A stretch of DNA of 64,000 nt from Scortum barcoo (GCA_023238725.1 CM041544.1:1065501-1129500), one strand, 5' to 3'; shown: positions 12,140 through 23,397, counted from the stretch's first letter. A program made the numbers and translations. Notes: generated from the letters alone by a model not told the origin.

Positions 12140-13444
12140 CATTTCACTGCATTAGTCCATGCATTTGTCTCTTCCAGGCTGGATTATTGTAATTCACTTT
12201 TATCAGGCTGCCCAAACAAGTCGTTAAAGACTCTACAGCTGGTCCAGAATGCCGCTGCTCGGGTGCTGACTAAAACCAGGAAAAGAGACCATATTACTCC
12301 AGTATTGGCTTCTCTGCATTGGCTCCCTGTAAAATTTAGAGTGGATTTTAAAATCCTACTCCTCACATATAAGGCTCTGCATGGTCTGGCACCATCATAT
12401 CTTAATGAATTGATAACTCCTTATCAATCCGACTAGAGCGCTGCGCTCCCAAAACGCAGGCTTACTTGTAGTTCCCAGGGTTTCCAGAAGTAGTCTAGGG
12501 GGCAGAGCCTTCAGCTATCAGGCCCCTGTTCTCTGGAACCAGCTCCCAGTCTGGGTCCGAGAGGCAGACACAGTGTCAGTGTTTAAGAATAGACTTAAAA
12601 CCTTCCTTTTTGATAAAGCTTATAGTTAGGGTGGGCACAGGCTCGCCCTTAGTTATGCTGCTATAGGTTTAGACTGCCGGGGGGCTCCCATGATGCATCG
12701 GGCACCCTCTCCCTCTTCCTCTGTCTCTGCTTCCTCTTTCTCTGCTTCCTCTTCCTCTGCTTCCTTTACTCATATTATGGTAGTAGTGCAAACTGGAGTC
12801 ACTTTTAGAAACTGGTTAAAGTGGCTAAACTGGTTAAAGTAGTTAAATTGGCTAAAGTGTCAAAACGGTTAATGTGAATACTCTTATGTCCTTGTAAAGT
12901 GCATGTTACTGCCGGAGCCCCGGTCCTCTTTGTTCTCTCCAGTCTTGCAGGTTCCTCACTGATTCTGGTTGTGGTCCATCTGTCTGAGGTTCACTGGCCT
13001 GGTGGGGACATGATCTGTGTCTGTGCTGTGGAGAGAAGGTCGAGTGGCCCAGAGCTCCATATGAGGACATCTAGAGATGCACCTGGACTCACAGACTCAT
13101 TTCCATTACCTGTGATACCTTCACACATGGACTAAACCAATGAACTCAGTATAGCTACAGCTTATTACGACTCATGTATAATTCCATAATATGATTGATG
13201 ATGTTCTCTGTACATGTGGCATCTATTGCACGTCTGTCCGTCCCAGGGAGAGGGATCCCTCATCTGTGGCTCTTCCTCAGGTTTCTTCTTTTTCCCATAA
13301 AGGGTTTTTTGAAGTTTTTCCTGACTCGGTTCGAGGGTCTAAGGACAGAGGGTGTCACAACTGTGTACAGATTGTAAAGCCCTCCTGAGGCAAACAATGT
13401 TTGTGATTTTGGGCTCTAAATAAATAAATTTGAATTTTGAATTT
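12140..13444 (+). mobile_element. L2/Maui-like LINE, 5'-truncated 3' end (copy B)
   Basis: The frame starting at 12137 encodes the C-terminal L2 ORF2 (SSRLDYCNSLLSGCPNKSLK, VQNAAARVLTKTRK, then LHWLPVKFRVDFK). One extra base near 12427 (TATCAATCCGACT, against TATCAACCGACT in copy A) shifts the frame, so the product ends early. The 3' UTR matches copy A closely but carries an expanded CTCTTCCTCTGCTTC-type minisatellite (~12709-12768). It ends in the same TTTGAATTTTGAATTT tail. The start is ~115 codons further upstream in the element than copy A. No endonuclease or RT core is present. Confidence 0.82.
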
Positions 13445-14692
13445 GCAGTTAAATATAATGTTTCCCACTTTACTGTGTAAAATAAAAAGAAACTTATAAT
13501 AAGCAGAAATATTTTGTACTTAGATGAAGATATTACTTTCAGTAAAGTAAGTGGACTCAAAAGGCTCAAGACACAAGAAGCACTGACAAACGTCAGTCTC
13601 AATTCTTTTACCATCAAATCTAATTCATCAGCCAGTTCTTACACAGCTACACTCATGTTTAACAGAATGAGAGCAGGGGATCATCAAATACGATCAGATA
13701 TAGCCTGTCCAAAAGCCAGGAGGTGATTTGTCAGTGTATTCATCAAGCACTGTGCGTTGATGGGTTCATTACCATCAAATTAGTGCTAGGAATCATGGCA
13801 AGGCCTTGAAATCATGTGGAAAGACAGCACTGATGAGATTAATGATAAATACATTACGCATGTGCTAACATTGTGCCAGGGCGATTAATGATGTTGGCAT
13901 TAGCCACATGCTAGCTTGATAGATGGACGATACCTTAGCTGCAATGTGTTAGCAACTTTAGCAAAAAAAAGTTTATCTTCATAAAGTGATCACACTTTTT
14001 TAAAGGTAGATAGAGATTTACAATGTACCTCAATGGAATAAAAAGCATTTGTTTGCTACAGTATGATTTGGTCCTCCCCCCGATCAAAAAGGATCAATCC
14101 CAACATGATAAGTGCTGTAAAACAGCATTTAACCCTCAGCTCTACCTTTATCTGTGCTACTTTGTATGAAGAAAATAGAGGGTAAAAGTGGGGACAAAGA
14201 TGTTTTTTCACAGTCCAGAGCATTTCACTGCCATGGCAGTTCATTGCTGTCATGGGGGAGAGAAGAATGAAACGTTAACAAAGGCTCTCTGCCTCATGTA
14301 GTGAGAGGAGTTGCCCCAGGCCTCGTACATCTGCCACCAAGATGGATCCAGTCAAAGCAAGGAGAAGGAGGGGTGGAATGCCAACAGTGATAGAACAGAG
14401 AGAAAGGATTCACAGATGTACATGGATGGAGATGAAGGGGCTTGTTGGCTTTAGCTTGTGGACCAGAAAATATTAAGACAGACAGACTACTCTGTTTTTC
14501 TCAGGGCTTTTACAAAATAGTGACATGTTCCAAGCAATTCCAGTTGTGCCATTACAGTTTTGTCTTCAAAGAAATGACTTTCCAAGTGTTCACTGGGCAT
14601 TGCACCAGAAACATTTTAAATTAAGCAGCCACACCATTTTTTATTTCCTTTAAAAAAAAGACTTCTGATTTAGCTAGCCTATTGGCAGAGCA
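13445..14692. other. non-coding interval, nothing recognised
   Basis: AT-rich unique sequence. No exon or repeat recognised; runs up to the 13-bp target duplication of the Rex3-like element. Confidence 0.45.
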
Positions 14693-14705
14693 ACATACGT
14701 TTATC
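14693..14705. repeat. left target-site duplication of the Rex3/RTE element
   Basis: ACATACGTTTATC, identical to 18098-18110 on the other side of the element. Confidence 0.88.
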
Positions 14706-17700
14706 CCCTCCTTGAACCGCCACCTTAACTGTGGTGGAGGGGTTTGTGTGCCCGAATGATCCTAGGAGCTATGTTGTCGGGGGACATTACGCCCCTGGTA
14801 GGGTCTCCCATGGCAAACAGGTCCTAGGTGACGGGCCAGACTAAGAGCGGTTCACAAGCCCATCATGAACAGAAGAACATCAAGGACCGTTACGTCGCCC
14901 GGATTGGCGTTACCGGGGCCCCACCCTGGAGCCAGGCCTGGGGTTGGGGCTCGCAGGCGAGCGCCTGGTGGCCTGGGTCTTTGCCCACGGGACCCGGCCG
15001 GGCTCAGCCCGAAATGGCGACGTGGGCCCGCCTTCCAGTAGGCTCACCACCCGCAGGAAGGTCCATGAGGGGCCGGTGCAATGTGGTTTGGGTAGCAGTC
15101 GTGGCGGGGGCCTCGACGACCCAATCCCTGGACCAAAACTCTGGCAATAGGGACATGGAATGTCACCTCGCTGGGGGGGAAGGAGCCTGAGCTCGTGCGG
15201 GAGGTTGAAGAGGTACCGGCTAGAGATAGTCGGGCTCACCTCCACGCATAGCTTGGGCTCTGGAACCCAGCTCTCTTGAGAGGGGCTGGACCCTCCACTA
15301 CTCTGGAGTTGCCCAGGGTGAGCGGCGGCGAGCTGGTGTGGGCTTGCTTATAGCTCCCCAGCTCAGCCGCCATGTGTTGGAGTTCACCCCGGTGAACGAG
15401 AGGGTCGCTTCCCTGCGCCTTCGGGTTGGGGATAGGTCTCTTGCTGTTGTTTGTGCCTACGGGCCGAACAGCAGTACAGAGTACCGGCCTTCTTGGAGTC
15501 CCTGGGAGGGGTACTTGATAGTGCTCCACTGGACTGGGACTCCATTGTTCTACTGGGGGACTTCAACGCTCACGTGGGCAACAACAGTGATACCTGGAGG
15601 GGCGTGATCGGGAGGAACGGCCTCCCCGATCTGAACCCGAGCGGTGTTCTGTTATTGGACTTCTGTGCTAGTCACAGTTTGTCCATAACGAACACCATGT
15701 TCGAAAGCATAAGGGTGTCCATCAGTGCACGTGGCACCAGGACACCCTAGGCCGGAGGTCGATGATCGACTTTGTTGTCGTTTCATCTGATCTCCGGCCG
15801 TATGTCTTGGACACTCGGGTAAAGAGAGGGGCTGAGTTGTCAACCGATCACCACCTGGTGGTGAGTTGGATCCGCTGGCAGAGGAGGAAGTTGGACAGAC
15901 CTGGCAGACCCAAACGTATTGTGAGGGTCTGTTGGGAACGTCTGGCCGAGCCCTCTGTCAGGGAGGTCTTCAACTCCCACCTCCGGAAGAGCTTCTCACA
16001 GATTCCGAGGGAGGCTGGGGACATTGAGTCCGAGTGGACCATGTTCTCTGCCTCCATTGTCGACGCGGCATGGGTTCGGAAGTTGTGGACGCAAGGTCTC
16101 TGGTGCCTGTCGTGGCGGCAATTCCCCTCGAACCCGGTGGTGGACACCGGAAGTAAGGGATGCCGTCAGGCTGAAGAAGGAGTCCTATCGGACCATGTTG
16201 GCCTGTGGGACTCCTGACGCAGTTGACAGGTACCGGCAGGCCAAGCAAGCCGCAGCCCGGACGGTCCTGGAGGCAAAAACTCGGGTCTGGGAGGAGTTCG
16301 GTGAGGCCATGGAGGAGGACTATCGGTCGGCCTCGAAGAGATTCTGGCAAACCGTCCGGCGCCTCAGAAGGGGGAAGCAGTACTCTGCCAACACTGTTTA
16401 CAGTGCAGGTGGGGAGCTGTTGACCTCAACTGGGGACATTGTCGGACGGTGGAAGAAATACTTCGAGGATCTCCTCAATCCCACCGACTTGCCTTCCAAT
16501 GAGGAAGCGGAGGCTGGGGTCTCTGAGGTGGACTCGTCCATCACCCAAGCCGAAGTCACTGAGGTAGTTCGTAAGCTCCTTGCAGTGGCAAGGCGCCGGG
16601 GGTGGATGAGATCCGCCCTGAGTACCTCAAATCTCTGGATGTTGTGGGGCTGTCTTGGCTGACACGCCTTTGCAACATTGCATGGAGGTTGGGGACAGTG
16701 CCTCTGGTGTGGCAAACTGGGGTGGTGGTCCCTTCTTTTTAAAAAGGGGGACCGGAGAGTGTGTTCCAACTACAGGGGGATCACACTTCTCAGCCTCCCC
16801 GGGAAGGTCTACGCCAGGGTACTGGAGAGGAGAATTCGGCCGATAGTCGAACCCTCGGATTCAGGAGGAACAATGCGGTTTTCGTCCTGGTCGTGGAACA
16901 CTGGACCAGCTCTATACCCTCCACAGGGTGCTTGAGGGTTTATGGGAGTTTGCCCAACCAGTCCACATGTGCTTTGTGGATCTGGAGAAGGCATTCGACC
17001 GTGTCCCTCGTGGTATTCTGTGGGGAGTGCTCCGCGAGTATGGGGTCCGGGGAGCCTTTGCTAAGGGCTGTTCGGTCTCTGTACGACCAGGAGCAGGAGC
17101 TTGGTTCGCATTGCCGGCAGTAAGTCAGACCTGTTCCCAGTGCATGTTGGACTCCGGCAGGGCTGCCCTTTGTCACCGGTCCTGTTCATAATCTTTATGG
17201 ACAGGATTTCTAGGCGTAGCCAGGGGCCGGAGGGAGTCCGGTTTGGGAACCACAGGATTTCATCTCTGCTTTTTGCGGATGATGTTGTCCTGATGGCTTC
17301 ATCAGGCCAGGACCTTCAGCATGTACTGGAGCGGTTTGCAGCCGAGTGTGAAGCGGCTGGGATGAGAATCAGCACCTCCAAATCCGAGGCCATGGTTCTC
17401 GACCGGAAAAGGGTGGCATGCCCTCTCCAGGTGGGTGGAGAGGTCCTGCCTCAAGTGGAGGAGTTCAAGTATCTCGGGGTCTTGTTCACGAGTGAGGGAA
17501 AGATGGAGCGTGAGATTGACAGGCGGATTGGTGCAGCGTCCGCAGTTATGCGGTCGGTGTACCGGACCGTCGTGGTGAAGAAGGAGCTGAGTCGAAAGGC
17601 GAAGCTCTCGATTTACCGGTCAATCTACGTTCCCACCCTCACCTATGGTCATGAACTTTGGGTAATGACCGAAAGGACAAGATCGCGGATACAAGCGGCC

Positions 17701-18097
17701 GAAATGAGTTTCCTCCGCAGGGTGGCTGGGCGCTCCCTTAGAGATAGGGTGAGAAGCTCGGTCACTCGGGAGGAGCTCGGAGTAGAGCCGCTGCTCCTTC
17801 GCCGCATCGAGAGGAGTCAGCTGAGGTGGCTTGGGCATCTGTTTCGGATGCCCCCTGGACGCCTCCCTAGGGAGGTGTTCCAGGCATGTCCCACCGGGAG
17901 GAGGCCTCGGGGAAGACCCAGGACACGCTGGAGAGACTATGTCTCTCGGCTGGCCTGGGAACGCCTCGGGTCCCCCTGGAAGAGCTGGAGGAAGTGTCTG
18001 GGGTGAGGGAAGTCTGGGCATCTCTGCTCAGACTGCTGCCTCCGCGACCCGGTCCCGGACCAAGCGGATGAAGAAGATGATGAAGATGAAGATGAAG
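14706..18097 (+). mobile_element. Rex3/RTE-clade LINE, full-length with 13-bp target duplication
   Basis: ACATACGTTTATC occurs at 14693-14705 and again at 18098-18110, defining a 3392-bp insertion. After a GC-rich 5' region, the endonuclease begins near 15152 (TWNVTSL) and includes VLLGDFNAHVGNN (~15546-15584), SMIDFVVVSSDLRP and STDHHLVVSW. The RT follows with KAFDRVPRGILWGVL (~16988), GLRQGCPLSPVLFIIF and LLFADDVVLMAS (~17262-17297). A long clean frame (17101-18006, 301 residues) covers the catalytic core through the RTE C-terminus (RRPRGRPRTRWRDYVSRLAW). The 3' end is a GATGAA/GATGAT repeat tail (18066-18097), as in Rex3. Several frameshifts between 15470 and 17100 inactivate it. The higher GC than its neighbours reflects the element. 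Confidence 0.87.
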
Positions 18098-18110
18098 ACA
18101 TACGTTTATC
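18098..18110. repeat. right target-site duplication of the Rex3/RTE element
   Basis: ACATACGTTTATC, identical to 14693-14705 and directly following the GATGAA tail. Confidence 0.88.
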
Positions 18111-18179
18111 AGTACCTCCAAAATAACATTACAAATAAAGATCACATAGATGATTAATATGAATGTCTTCAAATGAGCC

Positions 18180-19932
18180 ACTGCTAAGGCTACGATCACT
18201 CGTCAACAAAATTGATGAGATTAAGGATCGTCTCTGCAAAGATCAACAGCTGTGTGGCGATTGTTACCAAGACCTGGCTGGATAACAACATCCCAGACAA
18301 CATCCAGTGGAGCTAGCGGGGCGCCCTCTTCTCCAGTCGGACAGGACTGCAGCCTCGGAGAAATGCAGAGGCGGAAGTTTGGTTCTGTACATTCATAACA
18401 CCTGGTGTACAGCCACAAACATCATTGGAACATACTGTTCTCCTGATGTGGAATATCTGGTAGTGAAATGCAGACCATTTAAGACGGCTAGAGAGCTCTG
18501 TTCTATCCTGATTGTAGCCATCTACATACCATCACGAGCTAATGCTAAATTAGCACTGGAGGAGCTGTACTGCATGATCAGTCTGCAGATGAACAACAAT
18601 CCAGAGGCGGCTGTGATCGTGGCCGGAGACTTTAACCATGTCGAGTTAAAGGCAGTTTTCCCCAAATTCCATCATTCCATAAACTTTCCAACAAGAGACA
18701 ATAATACCTTGGATCAAGTTTACTGTAACATCCCTGGAGCATACAAGGCTGTTGCAGCTCCACACCTGGGCATGTCGGACCACATCTCTGTGAATCTGAT
18801 CCCTGCCTACAAACCTCTGATCTGCAGGACAAGACCAACCACCAGAACTGTACACAGGACTGTTTTGAGTGCACTGACTGGGAAGTGTTCAAGGAGGGCA
18901 CAGATCTGGATGGATACACGTCATCGGTTCTGTCCTACCTAAAATTCTGTACTGATGCTGTTCTACCCACAAAGACCATCAAGGTTTTCCCAAATCAAAA
19001 ACCATGGCTGGACAGCACAGTGAAGCCCCTACTCAAAGCCTGTGACATTGCCCGAAAAGAACTGAAAAAAGGCATTAAGCTAGCAAAAAGCAGGTATAAA
19101 TAGGCGCATTGAGGAGCATTTTGAAAACAACAACCCACATAGTATGTGGAAAGGCATCAAGAAAATAACGCACAATAAGCGCAGTGATCTGCTGGTTAGC
19201 CACGATTCCACTCTCCCCGACACCCTGAACACATTCTTTGCTCGCTTTGACACACCTGGCAGCAGAGAGAGTGTTCACCTTCCCCGGCTGGAAGAACAGC
19301 ATCAGCCTCTAGTCCTGCAGCTGCACCAAGTGAGCTCTTCCATGAAAAGAATCAACATCAGGAAAGCTGAAGGACCAGATAAGGTGTTCTGGTCGCACTC
19401 TGAAATTGTGTGCAGACCAACTGGTAGGAGTTTTTCTGGACATTTTCAACCTGCCCCTGCAGCTTGCTACAGTTCCTGTCAGTCCTCAAAACCTCCATCA
19501 TTGTGCCTGTGCCTAAAAAATCTGCTGTCACCTGCTTAAATGACTACCGCCCTGTTGCTCTAACTCCGGTGATCATGAAGTGCTTTGAGAGGATCGTCCT
19601 AAAGCACATCAAAGACATCATCCCTGTTGGTCTGGATCAATATCAGTTCGCATACAGGGAGAACAGGTCGATAGAGGATGCAGTTTCCATTGCACTTCAC
19701 ACAGCAATCCTGACCCATCTGCAGCTTCCTAACACCTACGTGAGGTGTCCAGGAGAACAGAGCAGGCTCCTCTCCTCATCCACGGGGAAGCAGCTGAGTG
19801 TGTCAACAGTATCAAGTTCCTGGGCATCCACATCACATCTGACCTGACCTGGTCCATGAACACAGCTCACCTGGTAAAGAAGGCTCAACAAAGACTCTTC
19901 TTCCTCAGGAAGCTCAAACATGCAGGACCCTC
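18180..19932 (+). mobile_element. Rex1/CR1-like LINE, 5' part (copy F), interrupted
   Basis: Begins in the endonuclease (LVNKIDEIKDRLC near 18203) and continues in the frame 18307-18942 (VAGDFNHVELK, NTLDQVYCNIPGAYKA, MSDHISVNLIPAY). Next come a linker (18885-19103, FPNQKPWLDSTVK) and the RT fingers (19464-19743: IIVPVPKK, LNDYRPVALT, YQFAYRENRSIEDAV, LPNTYVR). At ~19743 the sequence jumps directly to the post-catalytic region (RRTEQAPLLIHGEAAECVNS, GIHITSDLTW, RLFFLRKLKHA). The segment holding SSAFNT, the PQG box and FADD is missing. The copy is then cut by the long-inverted-repeat transposon and resumes at 22926. Frameshifts occur near 18890, 19100 and 19480. Non-functional. Confidence 0.82.
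19925..19932. repeat. left 8-bp target-site duplication of the long-TIR element
   Basis: GGACCCTC, repeated at 22918-22925. Removing the element plus one copy restores continuity of the LINE frame. Confidence 0.8.
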
Positions 19933-20792
19933 GATAACACTTTACAATAAGTACACACTATGAAGCATTCGTTAAGCATTAATAAATACTGAATTCATCA
20001 TTTACAAACCATATTTCTGACAGGAATACTCATTACTATGTGGTTTATAAGCACAGTTGTAGATGTTTTACTCATCATTGATAAGGACATTAGTTATGAG
20101 TTAGCAAATCATGAATTCATCATTTATAAAGCATGTTTCTGACATTAATACTCATTAGTAGATACTTTATAAACACATTTATGAATGTTTTACTCTTCAT
20201 TAATAAGCTCATCTACAATGTGTTTAATGATTGTATTTTTTATGGATCATTTTATGGATTCAGCATTTCAAAATGTACTATTGCATCACTTACAAACCAG
20301 TTATGAGGTCCATTTATGCTTGCACTTACATAGTGTTCAGACATGTACTAATGGTTAGTAAATATTTTATACAAACTCAAATTTCTTTTCCAATCCATGT
20401 CCTATAAGCAGTTATTAATACAGGAATTCATTATTGCAGGTAGTTACGAAGCATTTACTACTCATTAATTAAGTATATGGTGTGAGCTAATCTAAAGTGT
20501 GCACTATCTATGCCTTATAAAGCATTTACAAATGAGATTTAAAGGATGGCAATGCCTAAAGACTCATAAAAGTGTCAGTTATTCTAACAAAGGAAAGATA
20601 CAGCACATGGGAATATCAAACAAATTGCATTAATATTTACTGCAACTTCTCACAATGAAGAACGTGGCTCAGTAAAAACACCAACAATGGATCAGAGGTT
20701 TCAAGTAGCCTACTAAATACAAAAACAAATACAAATAAAATCTTTGATAAAAAAATATAATTTTCGGTTTCAAAAAATAAAGTGAAAAAAAT
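19933..20792 (+). repeat. left terminal inverted repeat of the long-TIR element
   Basis: About 860 bp, the inverted counterpart of ~22126-22917. For example CACATGGGAATATCAAACAA near 20605 pairs with TTGTTTGATATTCCCATGTG near 22301-22320. Inside it, two related ~122-bp units begin at GAATTCATCATTTA (19991 and 20113). Confidence 0.8.
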
Positions 20793-22125
20793 ATGTCAGT
20801 GTCATAATTCAGGGCGTTCCTTTTCGAGCTTTCCTCATTAATAAAAATCTTCAATCGGGTGAATCTGCTCATCATTGCACACAAAATACTCCCGCTTGAG
20901 CTGCCACAATCCCGCTTTCAAAACGTCATCAAGGTGGGACACAAGAATATCCGCTTCCGTCATCGGTTTACGAGCCGGAGGCGGCAACGTACAATGAGGA
21001 GCTTTTCTGCGGAGCCAACGGAGTCCAAACAAAATGGAAGAGTTAGGCGGACCCGCGCCAGAAACAGTGCCGGCGTGGAGATACGGTGGAGTCAGCGGCT
21101 AACAGCGGCACATGCAGTGAGTATGTTTCTTTGCTAACACAGTTTGGATGATGGCTAGCGTGTTATTAGCTGGAGAGCTAAAGACACAGAGTACATTTAT
21201 TGTTTGTAAGTAGGGACGACAGCCTTAGCCATGCCGAAAAAAATACATTTTAATTAGAGCTTAGCCACACTAACGTAAACGCAGCACATAACATGCAAAT
21301 AACCATCAAAGCCTGGCTAACTGATAAATATTAAAACTTTGAAAGTACCTTAACAGGAGAAAATGCATGGTACAAGGCCATTAGCCCTCCCATTTATACC
21401 TTTTGATATTACAAGACAAAGTTGTAAATTTTAAGACAATGCATTTGTTCCTATGAATAGAGGTGATTAAAAGCATTTATACTTAAAGAAATGTTTAGAA
21501 GATATTTATTTGATGGTGATTTTAATAATTACAATAAGAAGAAATGCATCCCACAATTACACGTAAGAAGTATTTGCAGTTTGTGTGTTGTACAAAAATG
21601 CATTTATGACATGCAGACATTGACAAATGATTGTAACTGAACATATATTGAATACAAATCAATACATTTCACTTGAGAACCTGTGTCCGAAGTATCTTAA
21701 ATGTCAAGGCATGCCAAAATCACTACTGTCTGAAATACTCTGTTGATATGTAACATTCTAGTTACATTTTATAACAGCTGATGTTAGGTAAGTCTCCCTA
21801 CACAGTATGTCGAGAAATTATAGTATAGTTTTACTTACTATGTTTGTTTATCTCTGGATTATTATGGACTAGTGATGATGTTTGTATTTGGATGTATTTT
21901 GACAGCTCTTAAAAAAAGAGGACACAATCCGCAATCCACTTGTCTTCATCTTCCTCTTGTGACAGCCTGGAGGAAGATTCCTCTAATGCTATGTCTGACT
22001 CCTCCTCTAATACATCCTCATCAGAGGAGGGCAAGAAGAAGAGGAGCGAGAAGAGTAAAGAGAACAAGTCTAAGAAGTAAAAAAAAATTGAACCAATGAC
22101 ACGTAAGAGAGGTAAAAATGCTTTA
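20793..22125. other. interior cargo of the long-TIR element: possible captured gene pieces
   Basis: The interior is unlike the AT-rich arms. 20820-21120 is richer in GC and CpG. It holds a minus-strand frame (21032-20838, 64 aa, with KPMTEADILVSHLDDVLKAG and WQLKREYFVCNDEQIHPIED, stop after DFY) that reads like genuine protein but matches no family I recognise. On the plus strand an ATG at 21034 opens only 22 codons; a donor-like GTGAGT lies at 21118. Much further on, a pyrimidine tract ending in GTGACAG (~21943-21968) precedes a frame ending at 22080: LEEDSSNAMSDSSSNTSSSE followed by a Lys/Ser-rich end and TAA. This looks like a terminal exon of an acidic/basic low-complexity nuclear protein. 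All exon calls are inference. Confidence 0.35.
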
Positions 22126-22917
22126 GATTTTTTTTTTCACTTTATTTTTTTGAAAACGAAAATTATATTTTTTAATCAAAGATTTTATTTGTATTTGTAT
22201 TTGTTTTTGTATTTAGTACTTGAAACCTCTGATCCATTGTTGGTGTTTTTACTGAGCCATGTTCTTCATTGTGAGAAGTTGCAATAAATAATAATGCAAT
22301 TTGTTTGATATTCCCATGTGCTGTGTCTTTCCTTTGTTAGAAAAAACACTTTTATGAGTCTTTAGGCATTGCCAACCTTTAAATCTCATTTGTAAATGCT
22401 TTATAAGGCATAGATAGTGCACACTTTAGATGAGCTCACACAATATACTTAATTAATGAGTAGTAAATACTTCGTATTTACTAACATATTTACTAACCAT
22501 TAGTACATGTCTGAACACTATGTAAGTGCAAGCATAAATGGACCTCATAAACTGGTTTGTAAGTGATGCAATACTACATTTTGAAATGCTGAATCCATAA
22601 TTTACAGTACGAAAATACAATCATTAAACACATTGTAGATGAGCTTATTAATGAAGAGTAAAATATTCATAAATGTGTTTATAAAGTATCTACTAATGAG
22701 TATTAATGTCAGAAACATGCTTTATAAATGATGAATTCATGATTTGCTAACTCAACTAATGTCCTTATCAATGATGAGTAAAACATCTACAACTGTGCTT
22801 ATAAACCACATAGTAATGAGTATTCCTGTCAGAAATATGGCTTTGTAAATGATGAATTCAGTATTTATTAATGCTTAACGAATGCTTCATAGTGTATACT
22901 TATTATAAAGTGTTACC
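22126..22917 (-). repeat. right terminal inverted repeat of the long-TIR element
   Basis: About 790 bp, the inverted counterpart of 19933-~20792. It ends ...TAAAGTGTTACC immediately before the GGACCCTC duplication. Confidence 0.8.
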
Positions 22918-22925
22918 GGACCCTC
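22918..22925. repeat. right 8-bp target-site duplication of the long-TIR element
   Basis: GGACCCTC, identical to 19925-19932. Confidence 0.8.
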
Positions 22926-23397
22926 TCCTCAGCTCTTGACAAACTTCTACAGGGCCACAACAGAGAGCATCCTCTGCCTCAGTGCAGCAGTGTGGTATGG
23001 CAGCTGCACTGCACAAGACCGAAAGGACTTAGCCCGGGTGGTGAAAACAGCACAGGGGATTGTGGGAAGTCCTCTTCCAGAGCTGGACTCAATATATGCT
23101 GGCCGGATCCAGAAGAAGGCCCGACATATTGCCGCATTGCCGGCGACTCTACCCACCCGGGCAATGGACTGTTTGTACCGCTTCCCTCTGGAAAATGGTA
23201 CAGAAACATAAAGACCAAATGTACCAGACTGAAAAATCTACCAGACTGACTGACTATTGAGAAGTTGAGCCAACTTGACTTAAACAACTGACCCACCCCT
23301 CTACTGTACATTGCTGCTACAACTTTAAATCTCTAGATATTTACGTACATATTACATTACTTGTGAAAACATGATGACAATAAAGCTTCTCGATTCT
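22926..23397 (+). mobile_element. Rex1/CR1-like LINE, 3' part (copy F continued)
   Basis: Resumes the ORF2 cut at 19932. The frame to 23211 encodes LLTNFYRATTESILCLSAAV, WYGSCTAQDRKDLARVVKTA, a GSPLPELDSIY block and the PTRAMDCLYRFPLENG terminus, the usual C-terminal region of Rex1/CR1-like ORF2. A ~190-bp 3' UTR ends in ATGACAATAAAGCTTCTCGATTCTTGATTCTTA, the same GATTCTTG-type tail as copies D and E. With 18180-19932 it forms one LINE insertion that predates the inverted-repeat transposon. Confidence 0.83.

Larger units (their letters stand above)
19933..22917. mobile_element. long-TIR (foldback/MITE-like) DNA transposon, 2985 bp
   Basis: The left end starts GATAACACTTTACAATAAG; the right end, read in reverse, starts GGTAACACTTTATAATAAG. 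The inverted similarity runs inward for about 0.8 kb on each side (19933-~20792 and ~22126-22917), ending near an AGTGAAAAAAA stretch. It is flanked by an 8-bp duplication, GGACCCTC. The arms are AT-rich, differ by scattered substitutions and small indels, and include ~122-bp internal tandem units. The ~1.33-kb interior (20793-22125) has no recognisable transposase, so the element is probably non-autonomous. Eight-bp duplications occur in hAT, P and some Mutator-like elements; the very long arms recall Mutator-like or foldback elements. GGTAACACTTTA termini recall abundant hairpin MITEs of fish, from memory only. Superfamily unresolved. Confidence 0.83.

Noticed and set aside
14828..15245. GC-rich open frames on both strands
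   Set aside because: They lie in the 5' region of the Rex3/RTE element; high GC keeps several frames open by chance.
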